From Biscogniauxia marginata (taxonomy: Eukaryota; Ascomycota; Sordariomycetes; Xylariales; Xylariaceae): a stretch of 64,000 nucleotides of DNA. The position numbers and the translations under genes were made by a program. Location of the stretch: the NCBI GenBank assembly GCA_022695795.1, contig MU404057.1, positions 310,001 through 374,000 on the forward strand, read 5' to 3'. Every line of letters starts with the position of its first letter. Position 1 is the first letter of the stretch. The notes beneath the pieces were generated by a model that saw nothing but the letters and a program-made list of their open reading frames with translations, had not been told where the DNA came from and did not search any database. Positions 1 to 11,853 of the stretch are shown one piece after another.

Positions 1-1584
1 AGCCACAAGTGCTATTAGGGCGGCGCCGACACCGCTACCATCTTTGGCGATACCGATACGGATTCTCTTTGCCCCCTCGGGGCCGATGCCGTCGATGACG
101 GCGAGGGCCTCGTAGATCATCGTTCTGAAAAAAGGGTAATGCTCCACAAGACTACCGTCCACGCCGATATCGACGGGCTCGTCCGACTCATTAAGTTTGC
201 CGCTCTGAAGAACAATGGCGCCGAGTGCGACGGCAGAGAGCCTAGCGGCGCGACGACCGACAGCGTAGGCTATATCCTTAAAGGCTTTGGCGTCTTCGAA
301 GGAGGCTGCGTATACCTGCAACCCGTTTTCAAGTTGCTGTCGGAGAGTTGAGAGCTCTGGCGTTCCGTCAGCCGCAGCAATTGACATCAGGGAGCTGTCA
401 AGCCCCCATTGCTTGTATAATCCAGACTCGGGGCCAACAGTTGTGGTGGATCTCCAATCGTTTGTGCTCGAGTTGGTATCCGAGAACAACGCGACTTGCG
501 GGCTTTTGAGCATATCGACCATAGCCAAGCGAACGATCTCGCCTAAGAACATTCCAGATACTCTCTTTTCGAACATCTGGAACCCAGGATTGACACTAGT
601 CCGGTCTAATTCTTCATCGTAGGGAGTGTTTGGCAAGTGGTTAAGCTGGTTGTCAAAGGATCCCCACTCGGTGTTGATGACCATCTCGCCAGTCGACTTG
701 TCGTATTCACCACTGATGGGCTTTCGAATGTTTGCAACCTTTTCGACGTAGGCTCCGTTGGTACCGGTACCGAAGATAGCTCCCAGGAGGGTAGAGGTCT
801 TGCCTGGCGACGTATACGACCGGGCCATCAATGTGCCGACGGTGTCGTTCACCAAGGCTGCCACCTTGACGGGAAGACGGAGCAAGTCAATCTCTTGCTG
901 CAACAGAGCGCATACATCCTTGCCGACGGCGTCAGGAATATCGAATCCCTTAGTCCATCGTATAAGGGTTCCCTTATTGATACCGGACTGTTGAACTGGG
1001 AAGCTGAAGGTAAACCCGAGGCGGAAAATGTGTTCGTCTCGATAGCCATCCGGGCTGGTCACAGTTTGCCGCCGTCGAATATGGGCTTCGAAGTGGTCTT
1101 CGTGGTGCACCTTCAGGAACAGTTCGACCTGCTTGGCCAAGAACCCAAAGAGATCCTGGGCCGAACTAGCAGTCATCAAATTCTTGGGAATTGCAACCTT
1201 GCTATATGTGAGGTTGAAGGTGGTGTCGCCGTTGAGATGTATGGAGCAGACTCGGAAGTTGGTGCCACCAAGGTCGACAGCCAGGTACAATCCCTAGGTC
1301 ATAGTCAGTCATGATGAAACAATCAGCTAGTCAACATTAATGACGGACTTTCTCGGTACCGTTCGGGACGCCCGTAACGTAAGTCGGGATCTGGCTCATG
1401 CTGGTGCCGTCCTTCTCCAGTCCCTCGTCTAGAAACAGGTAAGTCGAGTGCTGGAAGCCATTTGGAGGCATTGAGACATAGACATACTCATCTGTCGTAG
1501 GAACTCCTGGACACCTCGGTTCACATCATCGTCTGTATACTCGAACTGCGCGACGACGCGCTTCGTAGCCTCGGCTAAAGCCAT
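1..1584 (-). CDS. Glucokinase/hexokinase, 3' end cut by window edge
   Basis: Phosphorylates glucose (and perhaps other hexoses) with ATP at the entry to glycolysis, in the cytosol. Three exons read on the minus strand: 1584-1488, 1428-1349 and 1293-1 (introns of 59 and 55 nt, GT-AG). The ATG at 1584 opens MALAEATKRVV. The first phosphate-binding motif LAVDLGGTNFRV lies near residues 63-74, followed by NGDTTFNLTYSKVAIP, a wording closer to fungal glucokinases than to hexokinase PII. Sugar-binding segment LVNDTVGTLMA and the adenosine-region motif GIAKDGSGVGAAL are present. 490 residues are visible; the family ends just after this motif, so only a few codons and the stop should be missing. Glucokinase versus hexokinase is a judgement from local wording; kinase family membership is firm. 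Confidence 0.93.
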
Positions 1585-4500
1585 CGTGCGTGCTCTCGAC
1601 ACAGGCGGGGCAGTAGGAAAGGGGTGGGGGCTCTCGCAAGTAGAATCGTCAATTACGATGGCGGGAGGGGAAGAGATGGTTCGTGAGAAGGGGTGCGACT
1701 TGAGAATGGAAGAGTACTGAAACTTGACGTCGGTGAGGAAGATCTGGGCGACCTATAAGGTGATGGAGGGGCAGTCAGCAAAAGGTGAAGACGGAGGCGA
1801 GGGCAAATGGCGCCGAGGGTTCGTTTCGTTGCGGGGAGCGCCGGCCCTAAAGCTAGGAAAAATTCGCTCGTCCAACCGTCACGGGTGAGAAAAACTTACC
1901 AGGACAAGGATCAGAAAGGCTAGGGAGCAAAGGTGGATGAAGGTGAGGGCCGGTCGCACTACCGGCTGGTCGCTTTGTTGTTCGGTGCGAGGCTTGTTCG
2001 CTGTGTTCTCCTGATGATCTCCAGCTCTGGTGGCACGAGAACGGGGCTCGTCGGGCAGATCACCGTCAGCTCTGGCGCTGAAGCGCCAGGCCTTTAAGTA
2101 TCCCAATAACGTGATGAAAGCCACGGCGACTCTCGCGGGGTTACTCTTGGGGGCGATGGTGGGGTTGGCCTACTCGCAAGTCTGGAGTCGTGCCCGGGGG
2201 CCGTCGCCTGCAGTCGACCCCGGCCGCGCGCAACAATCGGGCTCGACGGCCAAATAGAAATCAAGCCCAGGTCCTGGTCCTTGGTAAAAACGGCCCGTCT
2301 GCGTGGGCGATGAGGTCATACCCCTACCCCTGGCCAGGGACCCAGCCTAGAACGGGGGTGCTGCGAATTTGGTGGGCAATGGGGAAAACACTGCGGGCGG
2401 TGGGTGGAATCGGGCAGTTCGGGGTAGAATCTGACGATCGATCAGTTGCACATTGAACCACAATTGCGCCTCTTCTGGCCCGACGTCGCGCGCACTCTCA
2501 CTTGGCCAGCTTGTCTCGTGCAAGGCCAATGGCTGACATATCACATCACCAGAAAGGCTAGGGAGGACGAGAACTTCGAGAGGGTTGTTTAGCCAGCTGT
2601 TGTGGCTGAACAGTAAGACCTTGCAGACGACCGCAGGAACTCTCTTCGATTGGGCCGAAGGATTCGTATCGGAACGATGCTGCACGACGATAAAAAATAA
2701 AAATAAAAATAAGGAGGGCAGAATGAGACCCCGTCAACGTGGAGAATTTAACAAGTCTTAGCAATGTAGGTTGTTTCAATCGTCACTACAGGTAGCGGAC
2801 AGAGAAATTGCGATAGAGGGTATAGGTGATCATATCATGTCATTGAACTGGAGAGGAACGCGCAATTGAAGATAATAAAAGGTATTAGGAGGTTCAACTT
2901 GCAGGAAGAAATTTGTCGGATCGAGAACACAACTTAGTCCGACTGAGAAACAGACAAGCGGTCTAGCACTACCTGGGTTAGATGTTGAGGGAAAGAAGGA
3001 TGTGGGCAGGGCACGTGTCCAAAACTATTCTCTCCACGCGGAGTCCAAAGAAAAGGGGGGGGGAAGGAGGAGTTCTTTACTTAGGTAGGTATGTATGACC
3101 CTCCCGTCGTTTCCTTATCTTTAATTCGAGCTATAGTATGTTTGCTAGAGGAAACCGCTAACCAGGTAACTAATACGAAGAGTGCACACAAGTAAGTTAG
3201 GTAGGTGGTATCTTGTAATTTCCCCTAGAGCAAAAGTCCATGCGAGCAACAACCTTACGGCAACTCGGCCGAGATATGCTTTAATCAGATGCATAATGCC
3301 ATGGGCTGAGACACTACAAATACCTAAGGTATCTAGGTATACAACATGCCTTTGCTATAAGTCGTTATTACAGCCAATTAACAACAACCTAACAATTAAC
3401 GCCGATTGAGATATATACACACATCATGTGCACACACGTAGCCAGCATGGAATTCTTCTTACCAAATTCATATATTATTTTCAAAAGACGATAGGCCAAG
3501 ATTAAAAGTCTGAGCCAATCCGTGCCTTCGCATTAAGTACCTTGCACAATGAAATCATGGATAAGACATAAGTATAGTACAATTCATCCCTGCTACATGT
3601 ATAGCTTATCGCAGCAGATACGCTTCTATGTAATAATTTGAACAAGAAAAAGGAGAGGAAAAACCACGCAACCTACCTAGACAACACATAGATTATTCCC
3701 CATTCACACGAATTAGTATCGGCCTGTCAGTGCTGTGACATGTACTATCTTTCGCGCTTAAGTGGATGTCAAGTAGTGCCGTATCCAATGCACATAGAGG
3801 TGTCTCACACATCTAATACCTATACCTACCTAGTTAATACCTATCAGGTAACGAAGAGTTTCGGCCGATGACGTTGCGAACCTTGTGCGCTATTATAATG
3901 ATGCACATGCAATCAGCCATACGGCAAAGCCCACACACATAGGTAGGTACTACCAGAAGGAAGAAGGTGAGGTTCAGGGGCATCTAGAAGACGTCATCGT
4001 CCGAGTTCTACTAATTAGTCCCCTCGACACAGCTCGGTGCCCTTCGAAAATAGGAAAAGAGAAAAATGATATCGATTCCAGACATGTTATGATGAGGTTT
4101 TTCATAGAGACACATTTTCACTTATTATAAAAGACAAACAACCCGTCTCCCTCTGTCATGAGAAAAGGGGTTGGGAGAATAGGGTACGCAATCTGTGCTC
4201 TCAAGAACCCGCATTTACTTTTGTGCATAACGACAACACGATCCAAATCCGTGATACAGCGCGCGGTAAGGTGCATACCTTAATGGATTAGGTCATCGTA
4301 ACATAACCACCCAAAGCGGGAAAACCCGATCTGCGATGAGCCGCATTACTACCTAAGACCACACGAATAGGCATGGAAGCTGACTAGCCGCCAATGCCGA
4401 GCCCGAAGACGGCGTCCACGACAGCCCCACCATCCATTATGTCTCTCCAGTATGTACGTACGCAATATCAGCGCGCTCACGGGCAAGTTGATGTTACTTT

Positions 4501-7500
4501 ACCTACCCCAGGTGGAAGTTTTTCCCACAAAGGTGTCTCGCGCAGATAATTAGGTACAACCACGCACCGCCTTCATCGATTAACGCGCCTAATCGTGGCC
4601 GTATTACCCCAGGACCTTTCTCGAAGACGCCTCGTAAAGTGTAGGTGGTCTCATTAGAGAGTACGGGACACGGGAGACAGTAAGAGAGAGTCTTTATGTG
4701 AAATACCCAGTAAATGCGACGCAGTGGCATCGTGGACATTGCGGATGATGAAGAGTTCTACCTACCCCTGATGGGTAACCAGGTTGCCTAGATGGTTCGT
4801 CAATAGGGTTCTGCCCTCGGTGCGAATCGTGATCGGGGCTATTATGAATTGTGTGTCTCGAGCTTTGCGTGGGGCCGGAGCACGGCAAGCCCCTGGGAAG
4901 AGCGGGAGGAAAGCGGGAGGAGAGTTCGGAACTCGGAATACAAAGACGATAACTCTTCCATTAAGGATACCTCAGGATATTATCTTCCATATGTCTGGAA
5001 GTTATCCCCTAATAGTCTTCGTCCTTTTCTGAGTTTCTAAGTTAACATCTCACCTACAACTTCTGTTAGGCGGATAACTTAAAAGAGTGATTGTACTACA
5101 TGTATAGTGGGCTTATACCACCAAAGAGTAGTTGTGTTTTCGATAATTCGACGCCTCTGGATCTGGTCAGGGCTTAAAAGGATCTATAGTTCAGCAAATG
5201 CATTGCCTAGACTAGACTGCTTCGGTCACATATGTTCTGGCCGTAGCATATTGTCAGGAGCCTCGCCGCCAGCCATTATCTTGACTCGGTGGGGGGAGGT
5301 TTGCGACGGTGAAAACAAGATATATGTACGAGGATGCTTGGGAAATAGAGGAGCCTTTTAGGTGTAAACAGCCATTCACCTATGCACTCCTGGTTCTAGC
5401 TCTTTTGCGCAATACTTACATCGTCATCACAACGGGCTTGGTCGTGACACGTTAGATACGTACCTATGAATATTGTTAGGGCGTCACATGGGACTATTCG
5501 AAAACGATATATCTACAAGAAGGCACACAAAATTGCAGGTATCTAGGACCTTGGGGTAATGTACGCCTAAAAGAGTGCCTACCTATGTATCAGTACCCAG
5601 ACTGTCGATGAAGGAGAGCACCGCCTGGGAAAGGCTAATGGGAAGAAACTGGGAAGACCAAAAGCTCTCTCGTCCTCTATTCCTCAGTTCCATTGAAATA
5701 TATAATCTCGAATCATTAGAACGTATTTAGTCTAAGCAATTCTACTTGAATTAGTTATTATTTTAAATTATATTAATACATTGAAAACCTGTCATCGCCG
5801 TGTCTGGTTTCAAGGCACATCGTGACAAAGCCTCCCATAGGGAAGAATACCACCCGTACCGTCGGCTAGCACCTCGCTTGGAGCCCTCTGCAGCACATCG
5901 CGACGATTCTCTTGCGCCTCCTTAGGATGTGCTTGGATGACCAGGCTATGGGGCCAGAGGTGGTTCGTTATAAGAGGTTCGTAGACCGCAACACCCCCCA
6001 AGCGTTGCTCGAATTTACAGGTATATAGGTACGTGAAGCCTATGTTAATATTCTTAATACAATAAATGTCTTTTTGCCACCCTCTTACTTCTTCGCCCAG
6101 TAACCTTTTCCCAGCTTTATGTTCTGACACCATATCACACAATGCTCGAGCAGGCGTATGGATACGTGGCGTGCGCTCCCGTATACCAACGAGAGCTTAT
6201 AGACCAACATGATCAACCACCACACGTACTTGGCTGGGAACCACTGTTCCCTCCACCCGAGCCTCGCTGAGACGAGCAACTCCTGCAAGCAGCAACAGGC
6301 ATAGATACTCGAGTCCCGCAAGAAGAGAGAATATTGAGTTTCTACTCGCCTCAGGCTGAGACTACCGCATATCTCCGAAGAGAACCGATTAAGATATCTC
6401 ACGCAACCTTTTCAGCAGTTAGTAAGAGTGGCGCCGCCGCCGCGATATGCCTGTCATATTATGTCACGGACATGCGGCCCATGCATCAAGATGTATGTAG
6501 TACTTAGATTAATGGGCCTGGAGAGGAGCTTTCCCTCCCCAGCGCAACAACAAGTTATATTGGTACCCTTACATATTAGGGGTCAGGGGCGGTGAACTAC
6601 GTGAAGACACGGATCGTTGTGACGGCGGGTGAGCGGGATATTAGACAGGATAGGGGGCAAAGGGTTAAGGGTCGGGAGTTGGATGTCGATGATTCGCCGA
6701 AGTCAGTCTTCATTAGTGTTGACGCAGACAGCCTGGTGGCCTATCTCGCCCAGGACCATGCTATTAGTGTAAAGCACACGTAGTACTCAAAGGTACTGTA
6801 ATGGGGAACTCCAAATATGACAGGTTCCAGCAGGTCTTGGATGATTGGAGGTGATAAGGGTTTGTAAAATGCGAGTAGCAATGGCACGTCCGGCATCACG
6901 CGACGCCAGAATGCCTCAAGGCACACTACATATTCACGCCAGCCAGCAAGAAGAGTACGTCTACGCGGTATACAATCGGGCTAGACTTATGCAACCTGCA
7001 CGAAGAGTCGGCCCCAATACTTTCGTCGACGTAGGACAGATATTCGGTTGTAACCCTCTCGGGCCGTAACCACTGAAAGAGGACATATCTGCCTCTAACA
7101 GGTCTACCTATCGTCAACTAAAAAGTCGTTTTATCTTACCTCATCATGATGGCAACACCGACCGTGCACTGTCTGTCGCAAGGGATATCTCAATGGGGTT
7201 TAGCGGTATGTGACTGACTACCTAGGTAGAGCGATAGCAATGGAGAAGAGTAGAACGAAATAACGCAACTTGCTAACCACCATCGATATCTAGGTGGCGA
7301 TGTCGTGCTTTCCAGCCAATGAGATTCTCGAGGATATCAACTGCTACATAACCTGCGTTGAATATCAAGGTCTTGCCTGACCTGTATATGTCTAGGGCCT
7401 TTTTTTTCTTTCCCTTTTCCTGGTAGATATAGATAGGGGTTATTGAGGCCCGATAGATGAATGAACATATGAACATACTATAGAGCTCTGACTAACATGG

Positions 7501-10200
7501 AACACTTGGGTAAACCAGAAGAGTTTAACGAGATAGGGTATTCCTGAATATCACGTAGCTTCAGGCACTGCTAGGCAGTCTTTATAAGCATACGAGGTTT
7601 CCGAGTGCTACTAGGTAGCTGTGAGGTAAAGAGAAGTTGATTCACAGATATATATCCTAGTACGTGGGATCGAAAATATATAGCCAGGGATGGCCCAATA
7701 GGCTCAACGCAATAGAGGTTAGGTTGAAATTTATATCCAAAGTAAGAGCCAGCTAGCTGGGCAGAAGCCTAGAAACATGTATATATATTATAGGAGGCTA
7801 TGCAGGACCGTGTTGTGGACTTATTGCCTCATACTCTCATATGAACATATCCAGTATTGGTTCAATTTTTTCATTGCGTGAAGTGCTTCTTGCTTGCCAG
7901 TGCGCCTATATATGCCCTCAAAATTCGTAGTTTACATTCTCGTGACTGAACCCCCAAGCCGTTTACTAGCGAAACGTGATATTATATGTCCCTTGACTAT
8001 ACGAGGATGTATTCACTGACCGACAAGGACTTATCATATGTCTTATACGAATATTAGAAGCTCCCTAAGGGGGTACATCTCATTTAATGACCGATACCCA
8101 ACGATGAGTATAAGAATTATCACGAACCACCATACTTCACTGCTCGTGAAGTCTCCCGAATGGTGTTATATTCTGCTGGGGGGTTCTCGAGGACTCATGC
8201 CCGTTAGAATCCCAAGACTCGAGCTGACAATGGTAGTTTTCATTTCATTGACGACGAGTTACCTGGACATAGATTCTTACCCCCGATCTTTACTTATTTA
8301 TAATGACTAAATTTTCATGGTCGTCGATTTGAGATAGTGGGAGCTTTTCTCAAACGCGTGCCGAACCAATCATGGCTACAGGCGATTTTCTGCATGTAGC
8401 TGCATATCTGAAGCGGCCAGGGTGCAGATCGATGTGACATCGTAACGGACAAGCCGACTTAGCGGCTTCGCGTTCGAACAATCGAACGTGGGGATGTAAG
8501 CATGGCGGTCAGCTTAATTGGGGAGCCCTTATCTTGCCTTGTACCATTAATGTGGTTTTTTTCTTGCCCACTGACTTTGACGTGATATGGGACCTACTCG
8601 GATCTAAGGAGATGATAATGCCAAATACGAAATTCCCCTTTAAGATGGGCATCAGCGGCCTCACTGATAAAGTTGAGATGGACTAGGGAGTCCCTTATCG
8701 ACGATTCTGATATTTGAGTTGATTTTCAGGTAGTTAGCCACCGGCCCCCAATATCGAGACAAGTCTGGATATTTGATCATTGAAGATCGTCAGGGACTAT
8801 AGAATCATCAAACCGGGGGGGGGGGCATCTAGAATTGAACAAAAAAGCAAAGTTTCCTATCTAGGGGGTCACTAAGGTAGTAAGCAATGCTGTAAATGTC
8901 ACCCCTGAACCTCGAAGGGCAGCATGGTGGTAGATGTGCTGGTATTCTGATGAACACGATTACGTGTGAAGGTGTACAAAGATAGGTTGGTGGTAAGGGC
9001 GGCTAGGGGACAGTGAGTAAAGATGTTGCGAGCTTCTGGCCAATCAGGTAAACTGAAGGCATCGAAGGCATCGACAATAGAAATATCAACATGGAGGTTT
9101 GTAGAAGCAGGGACACCGGTAGGCATAGCGAAATCCTTCGTGCAAGGGCGAGCTGATCTAGGACTTCCGGGCTACGTTGTATTTCCGCTTTTTGTCCACT
9201 GAAACGTGCTGCGGCTGTTCGGAGGGCGGCTGAGTTGCATATTTTGGCTCTCTTCCCTTTTGAGATATGATGATTCGAATTTCCTGCAGGGGAGGGGAAA
9301 TCCCGGGGTTGCTGGCTCTCACCCAACCTAAGGACCCTTGACAGCCCGAAGGAGTATTCTGGGCCAAACTGTGGCTGAAGGAGGCTGAGCTTAGCTAAGC
9401 CTCACCAAGCTGCCGCCTTATCTCATCACATATGTACCGCCTAAGGTACCCAAGATAGATGTACATACCTACCTACCTAACCTAATCCCTATAGTCAAAG
9501 ACGTCATTATAAACTACCTAGTTTATTGTAGTTGATTGACTGAGGGCAGGAGTTTGCTGCGATGAAGAGGTCGAATGTACAGGCAATAGTATGATTGGGC
9601 AACTCGATGTTAGGCAGCAAAAAAAAAAAAAAAAGGAAAAAGAGAAAGACTTCCAATGATTGATGGATGATTGATGCGTGAAGTGGGAGGGGCCCAATTC
9701 CTAAGATAAAGGTACCGTACCTTAGGTAGGGGACCTGGACACCTCCACTTCATACACTAGGTAACCCCCCACCAACCCCTCTTATGTATTAGTGCATTCT
9801 AGTGTATCTGCCCCTCCGCTGCTTTCGGCTTTAGCACGTGTCTGTGAACTATTCTCCTAGATACATACATAGCTCCTGTTGCACATATTCACCTAATAGT
9901 GTAGGTACAGTAGGCATGCTGGTTTGTACCTAGTTGGAGATGTCAACTTCGAATAAGTACAATGTACCTCTTTTTATAGGGTGTATATACTACCTAATCC
10001 AGTATTAGTCTTAACATGAACAGCACACACTTATTCCCTTAACCTTAACAATGCTAGCTTTGAATCTAAGAATGTTCAGCTTCGAAGTGGGGATAATTGG
10101 AGTATAGTAACATCCCAGATCCCTTGAATGAATGAATGACACTTTTAGAACCTAACATAAGGACCTAACCTACATCAATACATACCTATCTTAACTACAT
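1585..10200. other. Gene-poor intergenic region, about 8.6 kb
   Basis: No open frame here shows a recognisable domain, intron pattern or sustained protein-like composition. The first few hundred bases next to the glucokinase are its leader and promoter, pyrimidine-rich on the minus strand. The rest is moderately AT-rich and scattered with short runs of the form CCTAGGTAGGTA and their complements (for example near 3084, 3195, 3825, 3938, 7221 and 9467). It also has an AAAAT-type run near 2690-2712, a G11 run at 8815-8825 and an A16 run at 9619-9634. Unexpressed transposon debris or unannotated non-coding transcripts cannot be excluded. Confidence 0.6.
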
Positions 10201-11853
10201 GTAAACCTCTTATCTGGGTGAGTGACCAATTCGTCTTTATCGTCCTCTCGGGCTGCCCGTGTTTCCACGTCTATGTCACCTTGCGCTCTCCCTCGTTCAT
10301 GTTCACATGTAAGCTACCAATGTACCTATGGTAGATCAATGATAGATAATATAGGAGGTATACTTAAATATATATGTACCGGTACGGCATGGCTATCGCC
10401 AAGCTTTGGGTTGGTTTTCTTCGACTGCATACATGTTATGTACATAGCTCTAAGTCGGGTTACGTCCTGGCGCTTACCGCTTCATTTATTTGTCCAGAGA
10501 TCCCCGCGAATCTGTATAGCAGCTTGGGTCGACTCTTTGTCCTGTGTTGAGCTTTGTAATACAAAGACTTCCAACTCTCGCCGGCCTTGTCGGTCTCATA
10601 AAAGACTGCCTACACTACTCTGGATCCGTCCTTGTTAATCCTGCCAGACACGACTCTTCGACTCTTCGACTCTTCGACCGTCGCCACCGACACCATCATC
10701 GTCACCACCGGGATCAGCTTATCGCCCATCGTCAACCCTCACGCCATCGCAGTTTTACGTCGTACAGGCGCCGCCCATGCGTCCACAGCAGTAGTGGTAC
10801 TGTACTTTATATTGCATTACATTGGAACTTGGGACAAACGAAGCAATCCGCTCCGTCGTCGTGGTCTCCCTGCCTTCACCCCCCTTGTCAAATGCACGCA
10901 CCACCCACCTGGTCGCATCCCAACCCGCGTTTTCCCCTCCCATTCAGATCTAGGACTTTTCAGAAAAGTCCTTCTCCTCAGCCTTGCCCCGAGAAGAACA
11001 CTGCCAGCCTGTCTAGCGCAGTCAGCTCTCCCAGCCACAGTGGGAACGGAGAGGTGAATAAGAAGAGAAGAGAAGCGAGGAGGACCCGCCGGACGAGCTG
11101 TGATTTGATCTCCCCTTCCAGGAGGAAAAGTACGAGGTACATACAAAACACGACGAAGTGTCCCGCAACCCAAGTTGCTATTTTCTCACCCGGCCGGCCC
11201 CCAAAGTTCCTCCCTCTCTCACACTCTCGCCTCCTCTGCTCCTCTTTTTTTTTTGTCTGTATGCACGACGCTGCACTGCACTAACAAAGCTACCTCCTAG
11301 AAAGTCCTGATGCCACTTTAAGACTTTCTTGAGTTGTACGCACCGTCCGTCTTCCAACGATTGAGGGAAAAAAGAAGAAAAGGGAAAAGAAAAGACCTAC
11401 ACAATACCTAATACTAAATTACTAGGTAGGTGCTCAGCCTAGTAACCCAAGGTTAGGTAGTCTAAGTCTAGGACGGGGAGGGACAGGAAAAGGACGAAGC
11501 CGACAAGGACTCCCAGGAACCCAAGCCAAGCCAAGCCAAGCCCACACCCAGGCCCAGGCCCCACATAATTAACCTCCCTCGTATGGACCAGCACTACTGC
11601 TGCCACTACCACCACTACTACTTCTAGGTATAGCACTAGGTAACCTTCGAAACCGCTGCCGCTGCCGCCCTCGCTGTCAGCCCAGCCCAGCCCCGGGAAG
11701 CAGCAACAAGCAGTGATCCTTCGTGCGATCGAGAATCCGCAATCCGCAGTCCGCAGTCCGCAGTCCGCTAAAAGCAGGCCGGCCTTCCCCCTTCCCTTTT
11801 CTCTGCCTTGCCTCTTCCCTTTCTCCTACTCTTCCGTTTCGCCTCTTGCCCTT
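10201..11853 (+). other. C/T-rich upstream and leader region of the Hsp70-like gene
   Basis: Bases from about 10640 to 11853 are strongly pyrimidine-rich on the plus strand, with a tandem ACTCTTCG run near 10653-10676, as is usual for promoters and 5' leaders of well expressed ascomycete genes. Open frames here are low-complexity Ser/Pro/His/Arg strings and are not believed. An AAGCC-type run occurs near 11522-11541. A 5' UTR intron is possible but cannot be fixed by reading. Confidence 0.45.

Noticed and set aside
1879..2124. Minus-strand frame of 81 codons with a hydrophobic end, upstream of the glucokinase
   Set aside because: Lies in the presumed promoter/leader, has no intron signals or family resemblance, and its hydrophobic stretch is short and at the extreme C-terminus.
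8470..8490. CGTTCGAACAATCGAACG hairpin considered as a tRNA fragment
   Set aside because: Simple inverted repeat with no cloverleaf context.
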